Assembly: GCF_000719955.1 (NCBI RefSeq)
Contig: NZ_JOII01000028.1
Coordinates: forward strand, 22,039 to 86,038
DNA from: Streptomyces albidoflavus
Lineage (GTDB): Bacteria > Actinomycetota > Actinomycetes > Streptomycetales > Streptomycetaceae
Direction: 5' to 3'
Length of the DNA stretch: 64,000 bases
Every line of letters starts with the position of its first letter. Position 1 is the stretch's first letter. The translations under genes and the position numbers were made by a program. This document shows, piece by piece, positions 42,963-50,636 of this stretch. Under the pieces are notes generated by a model. That model was not told the DNA's origin, made no database searches, and saw only the letters and a program-made list of their open reading frames with translations.

Positions 42963-45347
42963 GTGAGCGACCAGCCCCACCCCTCCCTCCGTGACCTCGT
43001 CCTCCAGCGCCTGGCCGCCGCCGGCCTGGAGCCGGAGACGGCGGATCTGCTGCGCGACCTCTTCCCCGGGACTCGGGCCGGAAGCGCCTCCCGAACCGGT
43101 CCTCTCTTCCTCCGCTCCATCACGGCCGCCGGGTGGCGAGGCATCGGCCCGGAGACCATGCTCGGCCTCACCCCCGCACCGGGTCTCACCGTGGTCGCCG
43201 GACGCAACGGCTCCGGTAAGTCCAGCTTCGCCGAGGCCGCCGAGATGGCACTGACGGGCGACAACTTCCGCTGGCAGGACCGTACTCAGATCTGGCGGCA
43301 GGGGTGGCGGAATCTGCACGATCCGGCGGCTCCCCGCGTGGAGGTGGAGTGCCGCCGTGACGGTGCCGACACGCCCGTCACCGTCCGCAGGAGCTGGCAC
43401 GGCGACGGGCTGGGCGACGCACGGGTGGCGGTCCACCGGCCAGGCCTGCCCGGCGGAGAGTTGGGCGAGGTCGTCGGCGCGGAGGAGCTCGCGCTGTACC
43501 GGCCGTTCCTCTCGTACAGCGAACTCGGCGCCGTGATCAACGGCCCCATGACCGCCCTCCATGACGGACTCGCCCAGATCCTCGGCCTGGAGCAGCTCTC
43601 CGAGGCCTACAAGGAGGCGGGAGCCCGCCTCAAGGCGATCAAGGACGGCGAGAAGAAGGCCACCGATCTGGCAGCCGCGGTCCTCACCGAACTGCGGGGC
43701 TCCGGCGACCCGAGGGCCGTCGCGGCCGTGGAGGTTCTCTCCGCACGCCGCCCGGACCGCGAACGCGTTCGCACCCTCCTTGCCGCACGGCCCGAGGGCG
43801 ACACCGCCGAACTCGAAAGGCTGCGCGGGCTCTCCACCCTCGAAGGGCCTGATCTGAGCGACATCAGCGGTGCCGTGACGCGGCTGCGGGAAGCCGCGGC
43901 CCGGGCCGATGACGCGCGGTCCGGCTCCGCCGAGGACGCCCGTCGTCTCTCCGACCTCCTGGAGCGGGCGCTCGACCACCGGCGGCGGGCGCGGACCGCC
44001 GACTGCCCCGTCTGCGACACGCCCGGACTGCTCGACGACGACTGGGCGGTGCGCGCCCGGGAGCAGGTCGAACGGCTCCAGCACGAAGCCGCGGAAGCGC
44101 AGTCCGCGCGCGACGACCTGCGCGGCGCCATCCGCGCCGTCCACGATCTCGTCCAGCCCGTCCCCGTATGGCTCCGGCCGGAGGACTCGCCGCTCGCCGC
44201 CCTCTGGCGGGAATGGTCCCTGTGCCGGAGCGCGACCGACCCCCGCCCGCTGGCGGATCAGGTCGAGCGCCTTTCGGCCGCCCTCGCCGACGCCTGCCGG
44301 CAGGAGAGCGAGAAGGCGGCCCGCCTGCTCGCCGAGCAGGACGCCGGCTGGCGGCCGCTCGGGGTGCGCCTCGCCGAATGGCTGGCCGTCGCCGACCGGG
44401 CCGCCGAGGCCGCATCGCTCGGCAAGCGACTCAAGGACGCGCAGACCTGGCTCAAGAAGGTCACCGACGAACTCCGCGAGGAGCGGCTGCGCCCGTTCGC
44501 CGACCAGTCGCAGACCATCTGGAAGCTGCTCTGCGAGCGCAGCAGCGTCACGCTCGGCTCGATCGGCCTCACGGGGACGGCCAACCAGCGCAAGGTGAAG
44601 CTCGACGTGTCCGTGGACGCCATGGACGCGCCCGCCTTCGGCGTGATGAGCCAGGGTGAACTGCACTCGCTCGCCCTCTCGCTGTTCCTCCCCCGCGCCA
44701 CCCACCCCGACAGCCCCTTCGGGTTCCTGGTGATCGACGACCCGGTGCAGTCCATGGACCCGGAGAAGGTCGAGGGGCTCGCGCGGGTCCTCCACGCCTG
44801 TGCCCAGCGCCGCCAGGTGATCGTCTTCACTCACGACACCCGCCTCCAGCAGGCCATCCGCCACCTGCGCATCCCCGCGACGATCATGCAGGTCTCCCGG
44901 CAGACCGACTCCGTCGTCAAGGTCACCCGCACCGACGACCCGGTCTCCCTCGCGCTGAGCGAGGCCCGGGCCGTCGCCAAGGACCCGAACGTGCCGCAGG
45001 ACGTCGCCGACCGGGTCCTGCCCCAGATGTGCCGTGGCGCCCTGGAGGCCGCCTGCCTGGAACCCGCACGGCGCCGCCTGCGGGCCGAAGGCCACGGCCA
45101 CGCCGACATCGAGGCCAGGATCGGCAAGGCGCACAAGCTCACCGAACTCGCCGCGCTCGCCTTCTACGACAGCACCATGGAACCCGCCCAGGTCCTCGCC
45201 GCCGTCGCCCAGGACCACGGCCCCTGGGCCCGCGCGCTCATCGAACGGTGCAACGCCGGCGCCCACCAGCTCCTCACCCCGATCGGCGACCGCATGGACC
45301 TGGTCCGGGACACCGAGCGCCTTGCGAAGGCGGTGCGCGGCCGATGA
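42963..45347 (+). CDS. Rad50/RloC-like ATPase with zinc hook and HEPN-like C-terminus
   Basis: A 794-residue SMC/Rad50-type ABC ATPase. Walker A is AGRNGSGKSS (Lys86). Long coiled coils flank a CxxC hook (CPVC, 348-351). The signature is MSQGELHSLALSLF, Walker B FLVIDDPVQSMDP (Asp592) and the H-loop FTHD. The last ~130 residues are helical and contain ERCNAGAH (Arg762-x5-His768), which fits the Rx4-6H motif of HEPN ribonucleases. A hook ATPase joined to a ribonuclease is the arrangement of RloC, an anticodon nuclease that senses DNA damage or restriction alleviation. Start GTG 42963 has GGAG 7 bases upstream. It overlaps the next gene by 4 bases and leads an operon with McrBC genes. The HEPN call is by eye. 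Confidence 0.8.
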   Translation: MSDQPHPSLRDLVLQRLAAAGLEPETADLLRDLFPGTRAGSASRTGPLFLRSITAAGWRGIGPETMLGLTPAPGLTVVAGRNGSGKSSFAEAAEMALTGDNFRWQDRTQIWRQGWRNLHDPAAPRVEVECRRDGADTPVTVRRSWHGDGLGDARVAVHRPGLPGGELGEVVGAEELALYRPFLSYSELGAVINGPMTALHDGLAQILGLEQLSEAYKEAGARLKAIKDGEKKATDLAAAVLTELRGSGDPRAVAAVEVLSARRPDRERVRTLLAARPEGDTAELERLRGLSTLEGPDLSDISGAVTRLREAAARADDARSGSAEDARRLSDLLERALDHRRRARTADCPVCDTPGLLDDDWAVRAREQVERLQHEAAEAQSARDDLRGAIRAVHDLVQPVPVWLRPEDSPLAALWREWSLCRSATDPRPLADQVERLSAALADACRQESEKAARLLAEQDAGWRPLGVRLAEWLAVADRAAEAASLGKRLKDAQTWLKKVTDELREERLRPFADQSQTIWKLLCERSSVTLGSIGLTGTANQRKVKLDVSVDAMDAPAFGVMSQGELHSLALSLFLPRATHPDSPFGFLVIDDPVQSMDPEKVEGLARVLHACAQRRQVIVFTHDTRLQQAIRHLRIPATIMQVSRQTDSVVKVTRTDDPVSLALSEARAVAKDPNVPQDVADRVLPQMCRGALEAACLEPARRRLRAEGHGHADIEARIGKAHKLTELAALAFYDSTMEPAQVLAAVAQDHGPWARALIERCNAGAHQLLTPIGDRMDLVRDTERLAKAVRGR

Positions 45348-45736
45348 CCCTTACCCCCGACGACCTGGCCGCGGCCGCCCGTCATCTGCTCCTCCCTCCC
45401 CCCGGTGTTCCCCACACCCTCGCGCCGGGACTCCGCGCCCGAGCCGCCGCCGCCCTGCTCCGGCTGGCCCTGGACGAGGCCATGGACGGCTTCTGGCGGC
45501 GGGTCAGTCCCGCCATGGCGCACAGCCGTGGCCGTACCAAGGCGCTCTGTCTGGAGTGGTACGCCCCGTGCTCCGTGGCCCGCCAGTGGTACGCCGTGTG
45601 GTCCGCGCTCAGCGCGGCCTGCCACCACCACACGTACGAACTCCCGCCCACCCCGGGCGAGGTCAGGGCCTGGCACGACGACGTCGTCGAACTGCTCGCC
45701 GCCCTCCGCCAAGGACCCGAGCGGACCGAAGCCTGA
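45344..45736 (+). CDS. Small helical protein, partner of hook ATPase
   Basis: A 130-residue all-helical protein of unknown function. It shows LRARAAAALLRLALDEAMDGFWRR and WYAVWSALSAACHHHTYELPPTPGEVRAWHDDVVELLAALR. The helix lengths and the SxxCHHHxYEL stretch recall HEPN-type or SAV_6107-type helical bundles, but no Rx4-6H motif is clear. The start ATG overlaps the ATPase stop (ATGA), so the proteins are probably made together and interact. It could be an inhibitor, adaptor or second HEPN subunit. Confidence 0.6.
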   Translation: MTLTPDDLAAAARHLLLPPPGVPHTLAPGLRARAAAALLRLALDEAMDGFWRRVSPAMAHSRGRTKALCLEWYAPCSVARQWYAVWSALSAACHHHTYELPPTPGEVRAWHDDVVELLAALRQGPERTEA

Positions 45737-45760
45737 CCGGTGCACCGAAAGGACCACGGC

Positions 45761-47410
45761 ATGGACACACGCCGCTACCGCATGGTCGTCACCAGCGGCC
45801 TCGACTACGTCAGCACCGGTGCGCAGGTCGACGCCCGGCTCCGGGACTGGCTGCGTGAACCGCCCAAGAACTACGACATCCAGGCGTTCGCGGAGGGACG
45901 CAACGAGATAGCCCGGGGAGTCACGCTCGACCACGACTCGGCGACCGGCACCGGCGGGGCGTACGGGCGTTGGCGCCTCCGGGAGACCGCCCCGGACGGC
46001 ACCTGGCAGACGACCCTGGTGATCAGGCAGACGGAGAGCCGGCCGACCCGCGTACAGCTGGACGTGGAGCACCTTCCCGACGATCCGGACACGTTGCCGA
46101 CGCCCGCAAAGACCCCCCGCCTCGCGGCAAGCCTGCTGGACGTCCTCCAGGCCCGCGACGGGCTCGCGGACGTGACCCGGATGCCACAGGTCGTCGAGGC
46201 GGCCGACATCGACTCCGTCATCGACGAGTTGTGCGACGCGGAGCGCCGTCTGCCGATCGTCATGGCCACCGCCCCGAACGGGGCCGACTTCGATGTCTGG
46301 CTGGAGCGGACCCTGGACCCGCTGGTCCGTCCCCTGGCCGGCCTCGCCATCCTCTACGCCCTCGCGCCCGGGGCGGACAACCGCTTCAACCGGCTCATGG
46401 AGTACCACCGGGTGTACGGCGGCGGCATCCGGACCTTCCTTCCCGGTGTGGACCCGGCCTGGGCGGCCGACGGCCAGCGCCACCGCGTCATGTCGCACCG
46501 GGTCGTCGCCGAGAACCCGGCCCGGGCCCGCCGCCTGCTCGCCCAGCTTCCCCAGGGCCTCGCCACCCGGGCGCCACTGCCGCCCGAGCTGGACGCGGTA
46601 CCCGTGTTGCGCGCGCGTACCAAGGAGAGCTCGGGCAGCTCCGAGCTGGAGCGGCTGAGGGACGAGAACCACGCCCTCTTCGAGATCCTCGAGGAAGCCG
46701 GGCGCGAGCAGCGGGTACGGGCCGACGAGATCAGGGACCTGAAGAACGAACTCCAGCGCGCCAGGAGCGACGAGATCACGCTGATCGCCGAGTACGACGA
46801 GCAGTACCGGGAACTGCATGAGACCCGGGTCCAGCTCGTCACCGTGCAGAAGCGCCTGCTCGCCCTCGGCGCCGCCGAAGCCGCGTACGCCCCGGACGAC
46901 GGCGGTCCCGCTGTCCCCGAGTCCTTCGCGGAGATCCTGGAACGGATCGAGGAGATGCCTCGCGTGCACTTCACCGGAGCCAGGAAGATCACCCTGGAAC
47001 TGGACGACCAGGCGTACGGTTCCTCCTGGGTCCGTATGGCCTGGGACGCACTGCTGGCGCTTCGGGACTACGCCGACGTCTCGGTCGACGCCCCCGCCGA
47101 CGGCGCGGCCTTCCGTGACTTCAAGCAGTGGTGCGAGGACGCTCCGGGCGGCAGGCACGCGATATCGCCCCGTAAGGTCGTGCGCGACGAGTCCAGGACG
47201 GTGAAGACGAACACCGTCTGGCGCAAGGAACGGACCTTCCCCGTCCCGGAATACGTGGATCCCGCCTGCCGGCTGTTCATGGGCGCGCACGTGAGGATCG
47301 GCGGCGGCAACACCGTCGCTCCACGCCTGCACTACCACGACGCCGCCCGCGCCGAGCACGGGATCTTCATCGGATACATCGGGCCGCACCTCACCAACAC
47401 CCTCACCTGA
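45761..47410 (+). CDS. Coiled-coil protein of unknown function in McrBC-type operon
   Basis: A 549-residue protein that I do not recognise. Residues 1-285 are mixed alpha/beta (YRMVVTSGLDYVSTGAQVDARLRDWLREPP; VMATAPNGADFDVWLERTLDPLVRPLAGLAILYAL). Residues about 295-375 are a strong coiled coil (SSELERLRDENHALFEILEEAGREQRVRADEIRDLKNELQ). The C-terminal part is beta-rich (HFTGARKITLELDDQAYGSSWVRM, VRIGGGNTVAPRLHYHD). ATG 45761 has AAAGGA 7 bases before it. It sits between the RloC-like ATPase unit and McrB, in the same orientation, with 108 bases before mcrB, so it may belong to either. The layout suggests an oligomeric scaffold or sensor. Confidence 0.65.
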   Translation: MDTRRYRMVVTSGLDYVSTGAQVDARLRDWLREPPKNYDIQAFAEGRNEIARGVTLDHDSATGTGGAYGRWRLRETAPDGTWQTTLVIRQTESRPTRVQLDVEHLPDDPDTLPTPAKTPRLAASLLDVLQARDGLADVTRMPQVVEAADIDSVIDELCDAERRLPIVMATAPNGADFDVWLERTLDPLVRPLAGLAILYALAPGADNRFNRLMEYHRVYGGGIRTFLPGVDPAWAADGQRHRVMSHRVVAENPARARRLLAQLPQGLATRAPLPPELDAVPVLRARTKESSGSSELERLRDENHALFEILEEAGREQRVRADEIRDLKNELQRARSDEITLIAEYDEQYRELHETRVQLVTVQKRLLALGAAEAAYAPDDGGPAVPESFAEILERIEEMPRVHFTGARKITLELDDQAYGSSWVRMAWDALLALRDYADVSVDAPADGAAFRDFKQWCEDAPGGRHAISPRKVVRDESRTVKTNTVWRKERTFPVPEYVDPACRLFMGAHVRIGGGNTVAPRLHYHDAARAEHGIFIGYIGPHLTNTLT

Positions 47411-47518
47411 GGTACGGAGCGGGGCTAAGGTCCTTCTCGGCACCGGCCTTCGGGCATATGCCCTGCCCGTGTCCAAGGACTCACGGGAACGAGGAACGTA
47501 CGTGAACCAGGAGTGTGC

Positions 47519-49381
47519 GTGAACGAGGACAGCGGCAACCCCGCCGAGTACCCGGAGTTCCGGCTGCGGCTGCCCGGCGGGGACGGCATCGGGCGGGCGG
47601 TCGGCGTCCTCCTCGACGCCGTCGGCACCAACGGGAGCCGCAAGTTCCTGGTCCGGACCGGTTCGCCGGCCCGGGAGCACGTCATGCCGTCGTTCCCCAA
47701 GCACTTCAGCGGCACGTTCAAGCGGCGCGAGGAGCTGAGAGCCGCCGGAGTCCTCGCGCCGTCCGACCGCTGGCCCGGATGGCTGGAGCTGACCGCTGAC
47801 GTCGAGTGCGGATCGCCGTCCGCCGCCGCCGAGATACTCGTCGGCGCCCCGCGCAACGGCTGGGAGGAGTGGCGCACCGAGGCGGGCACACCGCTGTCCG
47901 ACTTCATGGAGGGCATGCGTTCCGGGCCCAACCGGGCCTGGCTCGTGCGCGGCTCGAACGTGGCGGGCAGTGACCTCGTCCACCGGCTCTGGCTTCCCGA
48001 GGGCAGGGTCACGCTGTCGGCCTCGCGGCTGCGCCAGGGAGTGGCGCAGGGGGCGAGCAAGGAGCGGCTGAGAGCGTTCGTCGAGGAGGACTACGGGACG
48101 ACGGCGACCTACAACCAGAAGCTGGAGCTCGTCGACGAGCTGTACGCGTTCCTCTCCTGGATGAAGCCGGGCGACACGGTGTGCGGCATCTCCGGGGGCC
48201 GCCTGTACGTGGGTGAGATCACCGGAACGGTCGAGCAGACCGCCTCCGAAGGCGGCCGCTCCAACCTGCGCCGCCCCGTCGACTGGCAGAGCAGCGGGTA
48301 CGCCTACGACGAGCTTCCCGAGGAACTCCAGCAGAAGCTCTCGGCGCAGCACGACGTCGTCGACCTCACCTCCGTGCAGGCCCTCATCGACGGACTCGGC
48401 CGTACCGACGAGGAGCTCGCCGACGAGGCCGTGTCCCGGGAACGCGACCCGAGCGAGACCGTCCCGGCCCTCGCGGCCCGGCGTGAGCTGGAGCTTCCCG
48501 AGCCGGGCCAGGCCCTCGCCGACGAACTGCTCGTCCACGACGTGGAGTGGCTGCGCGAGGTGAAGGACCTCCTCTGGGACGAACGGCAGCTGGTGCTGTA
48601 CGGACCGCCGGGCACGGGCAAGACCCACCTGGCCCTCAAACTCGCCGAGTTCCTCGGAGGCGGGCCCGAACGGGTCAAGCTGGTGCAGTTCCATCCGTCG
48701 TACGCGTACGAGGACTTCTTCGAAGGCTTCCGGCCGAAGGAGGACCCCGACACCCGGGAGGTCGCCTTCCGGCTGACGGCGGGCCCGCTGCGGGAGCTCG
48801 CCGACCTCGCCTCCCGCGAAGGAAACCGCCACATCCCGCACTTCCTGATCATCGACGAGATCAATCGTGCGAATCTGGCCAAGGTCTTCGGAGAGCTCTA
48901 CTTCCTCCTGGAGTACCGGAACAAGTCGGTCCGCCTGACTTACTCGGGCGACGACTTCGCCCTCCCGTCCAATCTCTTCGTCATCGGCACGATGAACACC
49001 GCCGACCGCTCCATCGCCCTTGTCGACGCGGCCATGCGACGGCGCTTCGCCTTCGTGGAGCTCTCGCCGCGTACCGAGCCCACCCAGGGGCTGCTGCGCC
49101 GCTGGCTCGCCGCCCAGGACCGCGGCCCCGAGCCGGCGGACCTGCTGGACGCGCTCAACTCCCGCATCGACGACCCCGATTTCCGTATCGGCCCCTCGTA
49201 CCTGATGAAGAAGGCGGTCTACCGGGAAGGCGGCCTCGACCGCACCTGGCGCACCAAGATCCTTCCGCTCCTGGAGGAGCATCACTACGGAGAGGGAATC
49301 GACATTGCCAAGACCTACGGTCTCGAAGCCCTTCGCGCGAACATTGCACCGGCTGCCGGCCCGGGTGAGACCGACGCGTGA
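47519..49381 (+). CDS. mcrB: McrB-like AAA+ NTPase
   Basis: Motor subunit of a type IV (modified-DNA) restriction system; GTP hydrolysis drives translocation. The 620-residue protein has an N-terminal DNA-recognition region with an EVE/PUA-like patch (FLSWMKPGDTVCGISGGRLYVGEITGTVEQT, about 205-235) expected to flip or sense modified bases. The AAA+ module shows Walker A GPPGTGKTH (Lys368), FHPSYAYEDFFEGFRP, Walker B FLIIDEINRANLAKVFGE, the McrB signature GTMNTADRS (from 490) and arginine finger RRRF. The best start is GTG 47519, with CAGGAG 5-6 bases upstream. It overlaps mcrC by 4 bases (GTGA). Confidence 0.92.
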   Translation: MNEDSGNPAEYPEFRLRLPGGDGIGRAVGVLLDAVGTNGSRKFLVRTGSPAREHVMPSFPKHFSGTFKRREELRAAGVLAPSDRWPGWLELTADVECGSPSAAAEILVGAPRNGWEEWRTEAGTPLSDFMEGMRSGPNRAWLVRGSNVAGSDLVHRLWLPEGRVTLSASRLRQGVAQGASKERLRAFVEEDYGTTATYNQKLELVDELYAFLSWMKPGDTVCGISGGRLYVGEITGTVEQTASEGGRSNLRRPVDWQSSGYAYDELPEELQQKLSAQHDVVDLTSVQALIDGLGRTDEELADEAVSRERDPSETVPALAARRELELPEPGQALADELLVHDVEWLREVKDLLWDERQLVLYGPPGTGKTHLALKLAEFLGGGPERVKLVQFHPSYAYEDFFEGFRPKEDPDTREVAFRLTAGPLRELADLASREGNRHIPHFLIIDEINRANLAKVFGELYFLLEYRNKSVRLTYSGDDFALPSNLFVIGTMNTADRSIALVDAAMRRRFAFVELSPRTEPTQGLLRRWLAAQDRGPEPADLLDALNSRIDDPDFRIGPSYLMKKAVYREGGLDRTWRTKILPLLEEHHYGEGIDIAKTYGLEALRANIAPAAGPGETDA

Positions 49382-50592
49382 CTGGCATCCAGCTCGTCGA
49401 ACACGCCCCGCACACCACCCATGACCTGCCGGCGGCCATCGGCCGGGCACTCGCCGCCTCCCGGATCGTGGACGCGGCGCCCGACCCGTACCGGACCGGG
49501 GGATGGCGGCTGCGCGCGGGGAGCAAGGTCGGAGCCTTCGTGGTCAGGGCCCCGGGGGAGGACCCCGTCACCCTGAGGATCACCCCGAAGGTGCCGATCG
49601 CCCATCTGTTCTTCCTCCTGGGGTACGCCCTGAACCCGCGGATCCACCAAGAGGGCACGGTGGAGGTGTCGGCGCACACGGAACTGGTTCCCTTCTTCGC
49701 CCAGACCTACGAGAGGGCGCAGGAGCGAGCCCTGAGGCAAGGAGTGCTGCAGGGGTACCGGCACACGGAAGAGGCGTCCCCTGTCCTTCGCGGTCGGCTC
49801 AGGGAGACCGACCAGGTGCGCCGTCACCACGGACGGCTCTTTCCCCTGGAAGTGGCCTATGACGAGTACACCACCGACATACCCGAGAACCGGCTGCTGC
49901 GGGCGGCGACCGAGCGGCTGCTGAGCCTGCCCCGCGTCCCGGCCGGAGTACGGCGGTCCCTCCAGCACCAACGGGCCCGGCTCATCGACGCCGAGCCCCT
50001 GCTGCGCGGCGCCGCTCCGCCCCGGTGGCGGCCGAGTCGACTGAACCTCCGCTACCAGCCCGCGCTGCGGCTGGCGGAGACCGTCCTGCGCCGCGAGTCG
50101 CCCGAGCACCTGCCGGGTGACGTCACCGTCGACGGATTCCTGCTCGACATGAACAAACTCTTCGAGGACTTCGTCTGCGTGGCCCTGCGTGAGGCCCTCA
50201 CAGCGCATGGCGGACACTGCGCGCTCCAGGCCAAGGGAGTGCATCTCGACGCGGACGGGACCATCCGCATGAGGCCGGATCTCCTCCGGTACGGGGACGA
50301 CGGCCGCCCGTTGAACGTGGCCGACGCCAAGTACAAGGCGCAGAAGCCCGACGGTCTTCCCGACGCCGACCTCTACCAGATGCTCGCCTACTGCACGGCG
50401 CTGGGTCTTCCCGAGGGGCATCTGATCTACGCCAGGGGCGGCGCGCTTCACGCTTCCCACCGTGTCCGGAACGCGGGGATCGTCATCCACCAGCACGTCC
50501 TGGACCTGGAAGGGACGCCGGCGGAACTGCTCGGGACGGTCCGGGACCTTGCCCACCTGATGGCCGAGGGCGCGGGCCTCGCATCCCCCTAA
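49378..50592 (+). CDS. mcrC: McrC-like endonuclease subunit
   Basis: Nuclease partner of McrB. The 404-residue protein has an N-terminal beta-rich region (LRAGSKVGAFVVRAPGEDPVTLRITPKVPI), FLLGYALNPRI and MNKLFEDFVCVAL, all McrC landmarks. The PD-(D/E)xK core is RPDLL (Asp301) and VADAKYK (Asp316, Lys318), complete and probably active. Start GTG 49378 overlaps the mcrB stop. The downstream RelE-UvrD gene starts 44 bases later in the same direction. McrBC cuts DNA carrying methylated or otherwise modified bases, so it complements the methylation-based first operon by targeting modified phage DNA. Confidence 0.92.
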   Translation: MTGIQLVEHAPHTTHDLPAAIGRALAASRIVDAAPDPYRTGGWRLRAGSKVGAFVVRAPGEDPVTLRITPKVPIAHLFFLLGYALNPRIHQEGTVEVSAHTELVPFFAQTYERAQERALRQGVLQGYRHTEEASPVLRGRLRETDQVRRHHGRLFPLEVAYDEYTTDIPENRLLRAATERLLSLPRVPAGVRRSLQHQRARLIDAEPLLRGAAPPRWRPSRLNLRYQPALRLAETVLRRESPEHLPGDVTVDGFLLDMNKLFEDFVCVALREALTAHGGHCALQAKGVHLDADGTIRMRPDLLRYGDDGRPLNVADAKYKAQKPDGLPDADLYQMLAYCTALGLPEGHLIYARGGALHASHRVRNAGIVIHQHVLDLEGTPAELLGTVRDLAHLMAEGAGLASP

Positions 50593-50636
50593 GATCGTTT
50601 CGGCCGCGCCGCACGCCACGAGGTAAGGAGCCCACC

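Noticed and set aside
45164-49450. Long minus-strand frame opposite the McrB region
   Set aside because: Antisense shadow of several real plus-strand genes with clear domains.
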